A stretch of 64,000 bases of DNA from Sporosarcina sp. E16_8 (GCF_017347095.1 NZ_JADPRZ010000001.1:62001-126000), one strand, 5' to 3'. Numbered from the stretch's first letter, positions 47,147-56,306 are shown. The notes: generated from the letters alone by a model not told the origin. Translations and numbers: made by a program.

Positions 47147-47812
47147 CTAAAAACTTTGCAACAATGATTTGATAATGAGATACCATCCATCAACTAGGAC
47201 GAACAGCAATATTTTAAAAGGTAACGAGATCATAACTGGTGGTAACATCATCATCCCCATCGACATAAGGATACTCGCTACAATCATGTCAATAACTAAA
47301 AATGGTATGAAAATCATAAAACCCATTTGAAATGCAGTCTTAATTTCACTCAGTGCGAATGCAGGAACTAACATCGTCAGTGAAACGTCTTCAAGTGAGT
47401 CAGGTCGATCCGCTTTATTATAGCGAAGGAATAACTCCAAATCCTTCTGCCGAGTATGTTTACTCATAAACTCTTTAAGCGGGATACTTGCCTGTTCATA
47501 TGCTTCGTCGAGTGAAATCTCATCGGCAAATAATGGTGTAAGAGCCTTATCATTCACTTGCTGAAACGTTGGAGCCATGATAAAAAATGTTAAAAAGAGT
47601 GCCAGACCGACAAGTACTTGGTTCGGAGGCATCTGCTGTGTTGCAAGTGCAGTTCTGACGAATGACAGAACGATGATAATCCTCGCAAAAGATGTCATTA
47701 AAATTAGAATAGCCGGAGCTAGAGACAAGACAGTCAGAAGCAACATCATTTTGATAGATGTTGATACATTTGCGGGATCACTATCTGAGAAAAACTGGGC
47801 AAAATCATTCAT
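47147..47812 (-). CDS. fliP: Flagellar export gate protein FliP, 221 aa
   Basis: Central pore component of the export gate. Conserved RIIIVLSFVRTALATQQMPPNQVL and PFLVIDMIVASILMSMGMMMLPP are present, with four hydrophobic helices. There is no clear cleavable signal peptide. It overlaps fliO by 8 nt. Confidence 0.96.
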   Translation of the reverse strand: MNDFAQFFSDSDPANVSTSIKMMLLLTVLSLAPAILILMTSFARIIIVLSFVRTALATQQMPPNQVLVGLALFLTFFIMAPTFQQVNDKALTPLFADEISLDEAYEQASIPLKEFMSKHTRQKDLELFLRYNKADRPDSLEDVSLTMLVPAFALSEIKTAFQMGFMIFIPFLVIDMIVASILMSMGMMMLPPVMISLPFKILLFVLVDGWYLIIKSLLQSF

Positions 47813-48512
47813 CTCGGTTGCGCTCCTTTTCTGTCAACCGGCTGATATGCCGTTTTCTCTCTTCTTTCATCTCCTCAAGCCTTGATTGAAAAACAGTACT
47901 GAAATCGGGTGACTCTTCCGTTTTCACATTCGAATGACTTTTCGATTTACCCGCTACTTTAGCAAGTATCCGATTCAGCATCCCGGATGCCACCTCCGTA
48001 CTATCACCCGCGTAGAATTCAACTAATTTGTCAATTTCATCGAGATCCGTGATTTCTTTTAACAATCGGATATCGTCTCCAACCCCGATAAGGTAATAGG
48101 ATTCGCCTATGACGACCAGTTGAATCGATTTATGTTGTCCGAGCGAAATACCACCCATATTTTTCATAAATCGATTTTTATCGTAAAGTCGATTTTTCCG
48201 ATTAACAAACTTCAAGAGACCAAAAAGTATTCCGAGGACGAACACTAAAGCAAATAACGTTTTTATGTAGTCCCCCGCCGAGGAACCCACGTCTTTCTTG
48301 TCCGTAGTAAGATCTTCAGCGAGTGGTGGTAACGTGTCCTTATCAGTATCCGTACTGACATCCGTTTCCGAGTCTTTGTTAAACAAATCGGACACCGGTT
48401 TATTCGGATCAGCAATGGTGTCTGCATGGACGAATGCGTATGGCAATTGGGTTCCTAGGAAGATGATTAGAATGAAAGCTGATAAGTACTTTTGTACAAT
48501 CGTTGATCTCAT
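47805..48512 (-). CDS. fliO: Flagellar biosynthesis protein FliO (FliZ), 235 aa
   Basis: Membrane protein that helps assemble the FliP complex. An N-terminal signal-like helix (residues 8-28, ending in AFVHA) is followed by an acidic D/T-rich extracytoplasmic stretch, a second helix (about 87-105, FALVFVLGILFGLLKFV) and a cytosolic FliO domain with GGISLGQHKSIQLVVIGESY. This long form is typical of Bacillales, where the gene is also called fliZ. It lies between cheY and fliP. Confidence 0.9.
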   Translation of the reverse strand: MRSTIVQKYLSAFILIIFLGTQLPYAFVHADTIADPNKPVSDLFNKDSETDVSTDTDKDTLPPLAEDLTTDKKDVGSSAGDYIKTLFALVFVLGILFGLLKFVNRKNRLYDKNRFMKNMGGISLGQHKSIQLVVIGESYYLIGVGDDIRLLKEITDLDEIDKLVEFYAGDSTEVASGMLNRILAKVAGKSKSHSNVKTEESPDFSTVFQSRLEEMKEERKRHISRLTEKERNRDE

Positions 48513-48519
48513 TCTTCGG

Positions 48520-48882
48520 TTATCCTAGTGCTTTTTCGATTGCTTCAACAACACGATCTGCCTGGAATGGTTTGACGATAAAGTCTTTCGCACCAGCTTG
48601 AATCGCATCGATTACCATTGCCTGTTGTCCCATTGCTGAACACATGATGATCTTCGCCGCAGGGTCTTTTTCTTTAATTGCTTTTAAAGCTGCAATACCA
48701 TCCATTTCTGGCATTGTAATATCCATTGTGACAAGATCAGGTTTTAATTCAAAATACTTTTCAATAGCTTGTAAACCGTCTGCCGCCTCGCCAACCACTT
48801 CGAAATTATTTTTTGTCAAAATATCTTTTATCATCATCCGCATGAAAGCTGCATCGTCTACTATTAATATACGTCTACTCAT
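48520..48882 (-). CDS. cheY: Chemotaxis response regulator CheY, 120 aa
   Basis: Single receiver domain that binds the motor switch when phosphorylated. ILIVDDAAFMR gives the acidic pocket, TMDITMPEMDG has the phospho-acceptor D54, and the lysine of DFIVKPF is present. ATG at 48882 lies 7 nt after GGGGGT; an ATG two codons earlier overlaps it. It sits between fliY and fliO as in B. subtilis. Confidence 0.96.
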   Translation of the reverse strand: MSRRILIVDDAAFMRMMIKDILTKNNFEVVGEAADGLQAIEKYFELKPDLVTMDITMPEMDGIAALKAIKEKDPAAKIIMCSAMGQQAMVIDAIQAGAKDFIVKPFQADRVVEAIEKALG

Positions 48883-48901
48883 TGTCATTACCCCCGTTAT
48901 A

Positions 48902-50131
48902 TTATCTTAAATTATTTATACGTTCTGTTTGGCTTAAAATATCTGTAATTCGTACTCCGAAGTTTTCGTCGATAACGACCACTTCTCCTTTTGCGATATG
49001 ACGGTTGTTTACTAATATATCAACCGGTTCTCCCGCAAGTTTGTCCAGTTCAATAATAGAGCCACTCGACATTTCCAATATCTCCTTGACCGAACGCTTA
49101 GTTCTGCCAAGTTCGACCGTGACTTGTAATGGAATATCAAGGAGCATATTTAAGTTATTGGACTCGGACTTGTTTAAAGATAGACTTTCAAAGTTAGCAA
49201 ACTGTGCCTGCTGAACTTGTACCTGCGGTTGTTGCGGACGCATTTGCATCTGCGGTTGTGGTGCTGGTTGTCCGTATTGTGTGTCATAAGTTGGTTGCTG
49301 CATCCCTTGGCCATGACCATTTTGTTCGTACGACTGCTGTTGCACTTGTTGTTGCTGTGCTGGCTGTTGGACTGGAGTGGATTGCTGTTCTATTGGTCGA
49401 TTCATCTCGGCAACTGCCGCAGTTTCTTCTTCTGCGTCACCGCCCATGAGAGAGGCAACTAATTTTTTGCCAAATCCTAGTGGAAGTAATTGCATAATGT
49501 TTGAATCAATCAGGTCCCCTACTTTAAGCGTAAACGATACTTTTATCAATAGGTCATCACCCGGAATAAGATCCCGACCTCGGTCTTCAAGGACATCCAT
49601 CAAATCGATTGTTGGTGGTGAAATATCGACTTTTCTATTGAACAAAGTTGACATCGAAGTAGCCGCGGAACCCATCATTTGATTCATTGCTTCTTGGACA
49701 GCACTTAAATGAATTTCACCAAGGTCCATATTCGGATGTAGACCATCTCCGCCTAACATAAGATCCGCAATAATTGCAGCGTCACTTTGTTTTATTACGA
49801 GCAAGTTCATACCACTAAGGCCTACTGTATAGTCAACCTTAATGGCAACGTATGGATGGATAAATTCTTCTTCCAAAACTGCCTTATCGACAACCGAGAT
49901 AGTAGGCGTCGTTATGTCAACTTTTTGTCCGAGCAATGCAGATAATGCTGTTGCTGAACTGCCGAATGAGATATTACCAATTTCACCAAGTGCATCTCTT
50001 TCCATATCATCCAAGTAATCTGCGGTTAGTATTTCTTTTGTGGTGGAGTCCTCAGGCTCATCGATCGACAAAGGTTCTCCACGTAGTAGTGCTTCAATTT
50101 CTTCCTGCGAAAGGATATTATCACTCATCAT
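48902..50131 (-). CDS. fliY: Flagellar motor switch phosphatase FliY, about 409 aa
   Basis: Switch protein with CheY-P phosphatase activity, a fusion of CheC-like and FliN-like parts. The N-terminal DNILSQEEIEALL is a CheY-P-binding segment like that of FliM. Two CheC-type helices (EIGNISFGSSATALSALL and EAMNQMMGSAATSMSTLF) follow, then a glutamine/proline-rich linker (about 255-320) and a C-terminal SpoA/FliN domain. Start ATG 50131 follows GGAGGGG; the next codon is also ATG. It overlaps fliM by 11 nt. Confidence 0.95.
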   Translation of the reverse strand: MMSDNILSQEEIEALLRGEPLSIDEPEDSTTKEILTADYLDDMERDALGEIGNISFGSSATALSALLGQKVDITTPTISVVDKAVLEEEFIHPYVAIKVDYTVGLSGMNLLVIKQSDAAIIADLMLGGDGLHPNMDLGEIHLSAVQEAMNQMMGSAATSMSTLFNRKVDISPPTIDLMDVLEDRGRDLIPGDDLLIKVSFTLKVGDLIDSNIMQLLPLGFGKKLVASLMGGDAEEETAAVAEMNRPIEQQSTPVQQPAQQQQVQQQSYEQNGHGQGMQQPTYDTQYGQPAPQPQMQMRPQQPQVQVQQAQFANFESLSLNKSESNNLNMLLDIPLQVTVELGRTKRSVKEILEMSSGSIIELDKLAGEPVDILVNNRHIAKGEVVVIDENFGVRITDILSQTERINNLR

Positions 50132-51119
50132 CTTCTTCCCCTCCGATCTTTGTATCAATTATTTGAACAGCCATCTTGTTTTTCAAATGCCCCGGCTGTG
50201 CCGTAAATTTAGGTATATCACCAATTTTTATAACGAGTGGATCGTCAATTTTACGGTCTAATTTTACGACATCCCCCACTTGAAGGTAGAGAAAATCTTC
50301 AATTGTCATATTTCCAGTACCGAGTTCAGCAATGACAGACAAAGGAGCTTTTTTTAATCGTTTTTCAATAACCATACTTTGCTCTGTCGTAGGTTCTTTC
50401 TTGTTAGTCTGCATCCAATAACGGACCGATAAGTTTGGTACGATTGGTTCAAGAACGACGTGCGGGATGCAGATATTGATCATTCCGCTTGATTCTCCGA
50501 TGATAATATTAAACGATATCACAACGACTGTTTCATTTGGCGATATCATTTGAAGGAATTGAGGATTTACTTCAATCTCCGTCAGGAATGGATCGATATC
50601 GATGATTCCTGACCATGCTTCGCGTAAATTATCAAAAGAACGTTCGAATAAATTTGTCATGATTTTTAATTCAATTTCAGTTAAGTTATCAACTTTACCT
50701 GGAATTTCTCCAACTCCACCCATCATGCGATCGAGCATCGTATAGGCAATGTTCGGGTTCACTTCCATCAGGATATTGCCGTCTAATGGTGGAACTTCAA
50801 AAATATTAATTAAGGTCATATTTGGAATAGAACGTATAAATTCCTCGAAAGGAATCTGATCAACCGATGCTACACTGATTTGGACATACGTTCGCAGCTG
50901 TGCTGAAAAATATGTCGTTAATAATCTTGCGAAATTCTCATGAATCCTGGTCAAACTTCGAATCTGATCTTTAGAAAAACGAAGGGCGCGTTTAAAATCA
51001 TACACTTTTACTTTCCGAGTCTCGTCTTCTTTTTTCATGTCTTCTGCAGACATTTCCCCAGTTGAAATCGCAGATAATAATGCGTCGATCTCACTTTGGG
51101 ATAATATATCCCCGGCCAT
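50121..51119 (-). CDS. fliM: Flagellar motor switch protein FliM, 332 aa
   Basis: C-ring protein that binds CheY-P and couples to FliG. N-terminal GDILSQSEIDALL, the RxLTRIHENFARLL segment and MTIEDFLYLQVGDVV in the C-terminal SpoA domain are typical; length equals B. subtilis FliM (332 aa). Start ATG 51119 follows GGGAGGTG. A gap of 115 AT-rich nt separates it from fliL. Confidence 0.97.
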   Translation of the reverse strand: MAGDILSQSEIDALLSAISTGEMSAEDMKKEDETRKVKVYDFKRALRFSKDQIRSLTRIHENFARLLTTYFSAQLRTYVQISVASVDQIPFEEFIRSIPNMTLINIFEVPPLDGNILMEVNPNIAYTMLDRMMGGVGEIPGKVDNLTEIELKIMTNLFERSFDNLREAWSGIIDIDPFLTEIEVNPQFLQMISPNETVVVISFNIIIGESSGMINICIPHVVLEPIVPNLSVRYWMQTNKKEPTTEQSMVIEKRLKKAPLSVIAELGTGNMTIEDFLYLQVGDVVKLDRKIDDPLVIKIGDIPKFTAQPGHLKNKMAVQIIDTKIGGEEDDE

Positions 51120-51161
51120 ATATGGTCACCTCCCACTATCTGACTCTAGTGCAAATGCTTA

Positions 51162-51170
51162 ACTATATCA
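51162..51170 (-). promoter_or_regulatory. Possible internal extended -10 before fliM
   Basis: TGATATAGT on the minus strand in the 115-nt fliL-fliM gap matches TGnTATAAT with one change; the -35 (TAGCAA) is poor. It would allow an internal start in the fla/che operon. Confidence 0.3.
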
Positions 51171-51234
51171 GTATTTCATTAAATTTGCTACGGTGCTCTG
51201 TTTATATAAATATTCAATTGTTCAATATATATGG

Positions 51235-51669
51235 TTATTGAATAATATAAGAAACGATATAGACCTTTTGTATTTCCCCACTTTGCATAAGAGGGTTAAG
51301 ATGTGCTATCAAAGCATCCTCGAAGGCCTTTTTGCCAGTTTTTCCTTCAAGGTCTTTCGCCGTCATTTCGGAAAGTTCCTGGATAACGATATTTTTCACT
51401 TGAAAATCCCTTTTTGCAAGTTCTTCTCCAGCTAACTTATTATCTGTTTGGATTTTCAAGGTAATGCGGATAAATTGTCGGTCTCCAAGGTTCGTCGTAA
51501 TTTCGTCGATATCAACCGAAGACTCGATAATTTCATCAATTGTTGGCTCTTTTGCTTCATCATCTTTATTCAGTTGCATAACAAGAATGAGTCCAACTGC
51601 GCCGATCAGCGTAATACAAACTAGTATAATAAGCGATACCGTCAGTACTTTATTCTTCATCTTCTTCAC
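51235..51669 (-). CDS. fliL: Flagellar basal body-associated protein FliL, 144 aa
   Basis: Single-span membrane protein around the stator-motor interface. One N-terminal helix (residues 8-31), an acidic linker, then the conserved FliL domain with FIRITLKIQTD. Length is typical (B. subtilis 140 aa). It overlaps swrD by 20 nt. Confidence 0.92.
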   Translation of the reverse strand: MKKMKNKVLTVSLIILVCITLIGAVGLILVMQLNKDDEAKEPTIDEIIESSVDIDEITTNLGDRQFIRITLKIQTDNKLAGEELAKRDFQVKNIVIQELSEMTAKDLEGKTGKKAFEDALIAHLNPLMQSGEIQKVYIVSYIIQ

Positions 51670-51871
51670 CTCGTATATGCGGATTTGATAATAACTGGAC
51701 CGCCTTATAAAATTCGATGATGCGGCTGTTCACCTCTTCAACAGTATCAAAGACAACATATTTAGTTCCTGTCGTAAGGGTAATCGTCGTGTCAGGAAAT
51801 GACTCGACTTTCTCAATGTATAGCGCGTTCAATGTGAATTCGGTTTTGTTTAGACGCGTAACTCGTATCAT
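51650..51871 (-). CDS. swrD: SwrD/FlbD family protein, 73 aa
   Basis: Small protein that in B. subtilis raises flagellar motor power for swarming. MIRVTRLNKTEFTLNALYIEKVE and the ITLTTGTKYVV segment match the FlbD family. The ATG at 51871 matches the family start, but no Shine-Dalgarno is near it. A good AGGAGG lies 32 nt upstream, with a 7-bp all-GC hairpin in between. A GTG six codons upstream falls within that hairpin. Position between flgE and fliL is conserved. Confidence 0.9.
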   Translation of the reverse strand: MIRVTRLNKTEFTLNALYIEKVESFPDTTITLTTGTKYVVFDTVEEVNSRIIEFYKAVQLLSNPHIRGEEDEE

Positions 51872-51878
51872 ATGTAAG

Positions 51879-51909
51879 GGGCCGGGCACAGAGCCGGCCC
51901 GACCCTCCT
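51879..51909 (-). promoter_or_regulatory. Hairpin between the swrD Shine-Dalgarno and its start codon
   Basis: AGGAGG at 51909-51904 is followed by GTC, a hairpin GGGCCGG / CCGGCCC with an 8-nt loop (51900-51879), CTTACAT and the ATG. If the hairpin forms, the effective spacing falls from 32 to about 10 nt. Confidence 0.55.
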
Positions 51910-51951
51910 TTTCTAGTGAAGCTATGTTAGATTACCTGCGTTGTCGATTAG

Positions 51952-52740
51952 TTATCGTTTCAAGTTAACAAGTTCTTGCAGGATTTCATCTGATGTTGTG
52001 ATGATACGCGTGTTTGCTTGGAATCCACGTTGCGCGACGATCATTTCTGTGAATTCTTCAGCAAGGTCGACGTTGGACATTTCTAGGGAACCGGATTTGA
52101 TAGCTCCGTGACCTCCTGCCCCCTGGGGATCGCCAGGTACGGGATCACCAGAGTTCGGTGATACTTGGAAGTAGTTCCCTCCCACTTTTTCAAGTCCACC
52201 GGGATTTGGAAACCTAGCCAACTGAAGTTGCCCTGCCTCTACCAAGTTACTATCTTGTACATATGTCACTTTACCATCTTGGGCAATAGACATGTTTGTA
52301 GCATTTGAAGGAATGTTGATAGGACTAGTTAGACCTTGAAGATAACTACCATCGCCGTCCACAAGATCCCCTGCATTATCCAAATAGAAATTTCCCGCTC
52401 TTGTATAGAACATATCGTCCCCAGTTCCAACCATGAAGAAACCATCCCCCTCAATTGCAAGGTCTAATGTGTTTCCAGTGAATTGTGTAGAACCAGGTGC
52501 ATGGATTGTATCTATTGCTGATAATTGTGAACCTAGCCCAACTTGTTTCGCGTTAACCCCACCACGATTTTCGCCAGGTGCTGAAGCTCCCGCAACTGTT
52601 TGTGAAAACTGATCCTTAAAAATTGTACGTCCTTTTTTAAATCCGTACGTATTGACGTTTGCAATATTATTACCAATTACATCCAACTTTGTTTGGAAGT
52701 TTCTTAGACCTGAAATCCCTGAATACATTGAGCGTATCAT
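51952..52740 (-). CDS. flgE: Flagellar hook protein FlgE (short Bacillus type, formerly flgG), 262 aa
   Basis: Structural subunit of the hook. N-terminal RSMYSGISGLRNFQTKLDVI and NNIANVNTYGFKK, with C-terminal SNVDLAEEFTEMIVAQRGFQ and SDEILQELVNLKR, are very close to the 264-aa B. subtilis hook protein. The short length, without the variable D2/D3 insertions, is usual for Bacillus hooks. It lies between the TIGR02530 gene and swrD. Older annotation would call it flgG. Confidence 0.93.
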   Translation of the reverse strand: MIRSMYSGISGLRNFQTKLDVIGNNIANVNTYGFKKGRTIFKDQFSQTVAGASAPGENRGGVNAKQVGLGSQLSAIDTIHAPGSTQFTGNTLDLAIEGDGFFMVGTGDDMFYTRAGNFYLDNAGDLVDGDGSYLQGLTSPINIPSNATNMSIAQDGKVTYVQDSNLVEAGQLQLARFPNPGGLEKVGGNYFQVSPNSGDPVPGDPQGAGGHGAIKSGSLEMSNVDLAEEFTEMIVAQRGFQANTRIITTSDEILQELVNLKR

Positions 52741-52825
52741 TTATATTTTTCCCCTTTCGATTTTAAAAATGTAACCGCATCTATCAGTCAGCGGCTTGAT
52801 GGCATCCATATAGGTCCTGCCAGTT

Positions 52826-53206
52826 TTAGCTAAGCACAATTGTGCCGTCGATATTTGTAAATAATTGATCCTTCGCTTCTGTGCGATCCATCACTGTAAT
52901 GACCGTCGAGTTCTTTGCACTGACTATAAGTGCTGCCTGGTCCATCAGTACCAGCGATTCTTTGATACCCATCTTCTTTGCCTCGTTCACCTTTTCAGTA
53001 ACATTTGCCCATTCAGCATCTGAAATATGGATGTTCCGTTCTATCAAGCGATCGTTTGCGTGTTTGCTGATTTTCAATTCAGTAGGCTGTACTGCTTTAT
53101 TCAGATGTTCGAGAAATGATTGTTTCGTACTTGGTGTCAACTGCAGTGATTTACTTTGACGTATAAGTGGTTGCGACGAAATGCGATGGAGATTTATGTT
53201 GTCCAT
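52826..53206 (-). CDS. Flagellar operon protein, TIGR02530 type, 126 aa
   Basis: Small conserved protein found only in flagellar operons between flgD and the hook gene; molecular role unknown. The core LKISKHANDRLIERNIHI is the family signature, and a C-terminal TVITVMDRTEAKDQLFTNIDG follows. B. subtilis appears to lack it at this position, while many alkaliphilic Bacillus and clostridial flagellar operons have it. It lies 4 nt after flgD. Confidence 0.8.
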   Translation of the reverse strand: MDNINLHRISSQPLIRQSKSLQLTPSTKQSFLEHLNKAVQPTELKISKHANDRLIERNIHISDAEWANVTEKVNEAKKMGIKESLVLMDQAALIVSAKNSTVITVMDRTEAKDQLFTNIDGTIVLS

Positions 53207-53210
53207 ATCA

Positions 53211-53927
53211 TCACCCCGTTGGTTTTTCTGATTTTGGTTGTTCCGTTACCGGTAGTTCTTTATCACTAATTGAAGTGAATTTTTTACCGTCAATTCGTGT
53301 TCCATCTTCTAAAACATATTGAAGTTTTCCATCTTTATTTGAAACGGATACTACTTTACCTGATTTCTCTATCTCACCGTCCAAATAGCCGACAAATTTG
53401 CCGATGAGCATACTCGCTTCAACTAGGCTGTTCGTTCCGCCTGCACTACCCATTACTTCAGATATATTACCTGGCGTCAATTCTTTTCTGTCATCCATAA
53501 TGAAAATAACATTGCCATTATCATACTTGATGGACACAATCTGATTGATTCCTTCATTGACAACAGGTTTTCCATCTTCCCCTATCACCGGCTTTCCATC
53601 TTCACCAACCGCTAGTTCATGCCATTTGATCTCTTTGCCAACAAAACTGTTGTACTGAATCAGTTGTGACTGGTTTTGGGCTTCCGCGAATTTTTCAAAT
53701 GACTTTGCCATGTTCATCGATTGTTCAAGTGCTGCCATTTGGGCCATCTGAGCGATGGTCTCACTTTCTTTCATAGGGTTCGTCGGGTCCTGGTTTTGCA
53801 TTTGGGTGATGAGTAATTTCATGAAATCATCTTTCCCCATCACACTGTTCCCAGTTTGACGTTCTTCCTTTTTTTTGTTAGCTAGATACATGTCAGAATT
53901 TATTGGTTTTTGTCCTTCAATCGTCAT
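53211..53927 (-). CDS. flgD: Flagellar hook assembly protein FlgD, 238 aa
   Basis: Hook-capping scaffold needed for FlgE polymerisation. The N-terminal MGKDDFMKLLITQMQNQDPTNP block is diagnostic, with SETIAQMAQMAALEQ following. A GEDGKPV heptapeptide occurs twice in tandem near residue 110. It lies 3 nt after fliK. The length is longer than B. subtilis FlgD (140 aa) because of a divergent C-terminal half. Confidence 0.92.
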   Translation of the reverse strand: MTIEGQKPINSDMYLANKKKEERQTGNSVMGKDDFMKLLITQMQNQDPTNPMKESETIAQMAQMAALEQSMNMAKSFEKFAEAQNQSQLIQYNSFVGKEIKWHELAVGEDGKPVIGEDGKPVVNEGINQIVSIKYDNGNVIFIMDDRKELTPGNISEVMGSAGGTNSLVEASMLIGKFVGYLDGEIEKSGKVVSVSNKDGKLQYVLEDGTRIDGKKFTSISDKELPVTEQPKSEKPTG

Positions 53928-53930
53928 TTG

Positions 53931-55208
53931 TTATACCCCCAGATCAATCATATATTCTTGGAACGTCATTTCTTCTTCATCTGTTTGTTCCTGTTGCTCG
54001 TCTGCTTCTTGTCCTTCTTTTCTGAAGTGCTGATTAAACGCTTGGTCACGATCGTTTTTCGTTGAATCCTGCAATGTTTGAGAAACATCGATTCGTTCTA
54101 CTTGCAGGTTTTGTTGAAGAAATGCACTTCTAAGCTGATGCAACTGGCTATCGAGCATCTCTTTACCTAGTGCAGTGGATGCCAGAATCCGCGCTGTCAT
54201 TATTCCATTTACCTGTAACAATTCAATTCGAACTTGCCCCAAATGTTCTGGATATAGTTTGATAAGCAGGCGATTCGTTCCACCAGTTTGACCGAAATTA
54301 GAACGTTTAAAAATAGTTTGCATTTCTTTCATTAAGGCTTCATTTCGTGCGTTATTACGATTTTCCACTTCAGTAAGTGTAAGTTCACCTTTAGCCGTTA
54401 CCACAGTACCAAATGCGCTACTGGCAACTTGTTGCGATGCATCTTTGGTAGTTCCATCATCCGTCATTGTTCGCCCTGTTTCTACTGAAACGACAAATCG
54501 CGCGATATTTTTCGACTCCATCAATTGTACCATGACATTCTTCGCAGAGCTGCTGGAATTAAGTACTTTTTCGCAATGTTCACCCGCTGTAGTTAGATAA
54601 TCTTGCAGCGTGAAAACGTGATGTTCCTGCTTCATTAACAAATCGGTTTTTGGCGCGACAAGTTCTGCTGTTTTTAACAACGTCAACAATTCAACCGCCT
54701 GTTGTTTTGGTATTCCGCCTTTTCCTTCAAGCGCATCCGACAATTGAGCGAAAAACTGAGAAGCCACTTTGTCAATGGCATTCAATACCGTCCAAAAGTC
54801 ATTCGTATTAGCTACCGCTAACAGATCCTCTTCGTTAAGACCCGCTTCTTCCAAGAGTTGAAGTACACTTTCAACCAGATGTTTCGGTTCAATATTAAGT
54901 AGATCTGCAAGCTCTTCCAGATTACCTAGATTGGTAATCGATTCTAAATCACCTTCGCCATCTGTTAGGTCTTTAATAGCAGTCTCAAGCTCAACAATAG
55001 AAGTTGCATTAAAAATTGCCATAATCGATTCATCGGTTATCCCGCTGACAGGAAGTTCCTGTATAGGAGCGACAGTTAATGGGATATTTCCAGCGATACT
55101 ACTGAAAATCGATCCAAATGAATTTGTTGTTGGCGGACCTGATTGCATATTATTCGACGAGGTTTTCATGTTCATTCCAGCCATTGCTTGTAATGATGCG
55201 ATGTTCAC
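53931..55208 (-). CDS. fliK: Flagellar hook-length control protein FliK, 425 aa
   Basis: Secreted ruler that stops hook growth and triggers the FlhB switch. The N-terminal two thirds are low-similarity and helical. The C-terminal Flg_hook domain is clear: RLLIKLYPEHLGQVRIELL and HQLRSAFLQQNLQVERIDVS. It follows ylxF after 35 nt. Assignment rests on this domain and position. Confidence 0.9.
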   Translation of the reverse strand: MNIASLQAMAGMNMKTSSNNMQSGPPTTNSFGSIFSSIAGNIPLTVAPIQELPVSGITDESIMAIFNATSIVELETAIKDLTDGEGDLESITNLGNLEELADLLNIEPKHLVESVLQLLEEAGLNEEDLLAVANTNDFWTVLNAIDKVASQFFAQLSDALEGKGGIPKQQAVELLTLLKTAELVAPKTDLLMKQEHHVFTLQDYLTTAGEHCEKVLNSSSSAKNVMVQLMESKNIARFVVSVETGRTMTDDGTTKDASQQVASSAFGTVVTAKGELTLTEVENRNNARNEALMKEMQTIFKRSNFGQTGGTNRLLIKLYPEHLGQVRIELLQVNGIMTARILASTALGKEMLDSQLHQLRSAFLQQNLQVERIDVSQTLQDSTKNDRDQAFNQHFRKEGQEADEQQEQTDEEEMTFQEYMIDLGV

Positions 55209-55243
55209 TTATTCACCTCCCTTCAATAGTAAAGGTAATTTGT

Positions 55244-55849
55244 TTATTGCTTCGTCATCATCGTCATATATTTAGCTGCATCTTCAGGAGTCATTTTTTC
55301 GAGTATCGAAGCGAGAGTAGCAGATTTCAAGCTCGTCAATATCCTTATGGCTTCTGCATCACTCATTTTCGTAATGACAGGTGCGGACGATTTTGCAGAC
55401 ATTTGCTCAAACGTCTTTACGATTTCATTGAAATCTTGTTTGGAGTTATCTTTATCGCGCATCAGCACTGCAATTTCATCAAGGAGCTTTTCTTGTTCAA
55501 TCAGCAATTTTTCATTTGCTATAGCTGATTTATCGAAATCTTGTTGGACCTTGAATAGTTGAGCTTCTTTCTCTTGAATTTCCGCCTGCATCGTTACAAC
55601 ACGCTCTTCAAGAACTAGATCACCAACAATTGGATCCTCTTCTTTTTTTTCAGTGACGAATGGCAAACTACCAGTCAACTCTTTCGCCTTGTCAAATACG
55701 TTGACATCTGCAAATTTCGCAATAATTAGAACGAGCGCCGTAGTGAATAACAACGGAATCAGTACCCAAAGCAAAAGTTTTTGGAATGTACCGCTTTTCT
55801 CCTCTTGTTCTACGTTAGATAGTTGTTCTGTTTGTTTAGTTTTTTTCAC
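55244..55849 (-). CDS. ylxF: YlxF/MotE-like flagellar operon protein, 201 aa
   Basis: One N-terminal membrane helix (about residues 26-46), a long coiled coil (about 80-150) and a C-terminal helical MgtE N-domain-like block with LKSATLASILEKMTPEDAAKYM. This architecture and the place between fliJ and fliK match B. subtilis YlxF, a relative of the stator chaperone MotE. The exact role in Bacillales is not settled. Confidence 0.85.
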   Translation of the reverse strand: MKKTKQTEQLSNVEQEEKSGTFQKLLLWVLIPLLFTTALVLIIAKFADVNVFDKAKELTGSLPFVTEKKEEDPIVGDLVLEERVVTMQAEIQEKEAQLFKVQQDFDKSAIANEKLLIEQEKLLDEIAVLMRDKDNSKQDFNEIVKTFEQMSAKSSAPVITKMSDAEAIRILTSLKSATLASILEKMTPEDAAKYMTMMTKQ

Positions 55850-55856
55850 TAATTTA

Positions 55857-56306
55857 TCACCTATTTTCTCTTCTTCGGAACTTCAGCGTCGACAATTCAT
55901 CGAGCTGAATCGCTTCTAGCTGTTCCATTTCAGTACGATGATGTTCACGATCTTTTTCTTTCATCTTTTCAAACTTTCGAACTTCGAGCGTCTTTTCCAA
56001 AAGCTTATTTTCGTACCAATTCATTTTCGAGCGCGCTTGCATGACTTGCTGTTGCACTTCTGCAATTCTTTTCTCTAAGCTGCCGATGAAGCGCGAATAA
56101 TAATGAATTTCATTAACCGAAAAACCGACCGCCATCTTGACCTGCTGTTCGGTAAGCGTATCTTCTTTCTTTTTCAACAACTCATACAGTTTAGTAGCCA
56201 CTGTTTCGAATGCCTCAACTGATCCTTTAAATTCCACTTCAGTTGCGGTTTTTTCTTGTTCGCGAAATGTCAGTACTTTTTCAAAGCGGTAATTATAAGG
56301 TTTCAT
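55857..56306 (-). CDS. fliJ: Flagellar export chaperone FliJ, 149 aa
   Basis: Coiled-coil stalk-like protein of the export ATPase. It begins KPYNYRFEKVLTFREQEKT and is almost entirely charged alpha helix, as expected. The ATG overlaps the fliI stop (ATGA). The family is weakly conserved, so position counts. Confidence 0.88.
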   Translation of the reverse strand: MKPYNYRFEKVLTFREQEKTATEVEFKGSVEAFETVATKLYELLKKKEDTLTEQQVKMAVGFSVNEIHYYSRFIGSLEKRIAEVQQQVMQARSKMNWYENKLLEKTLEVRKFEKMKEKDREHHRTEMEQLEAIQLDELSTLKFRRRENR

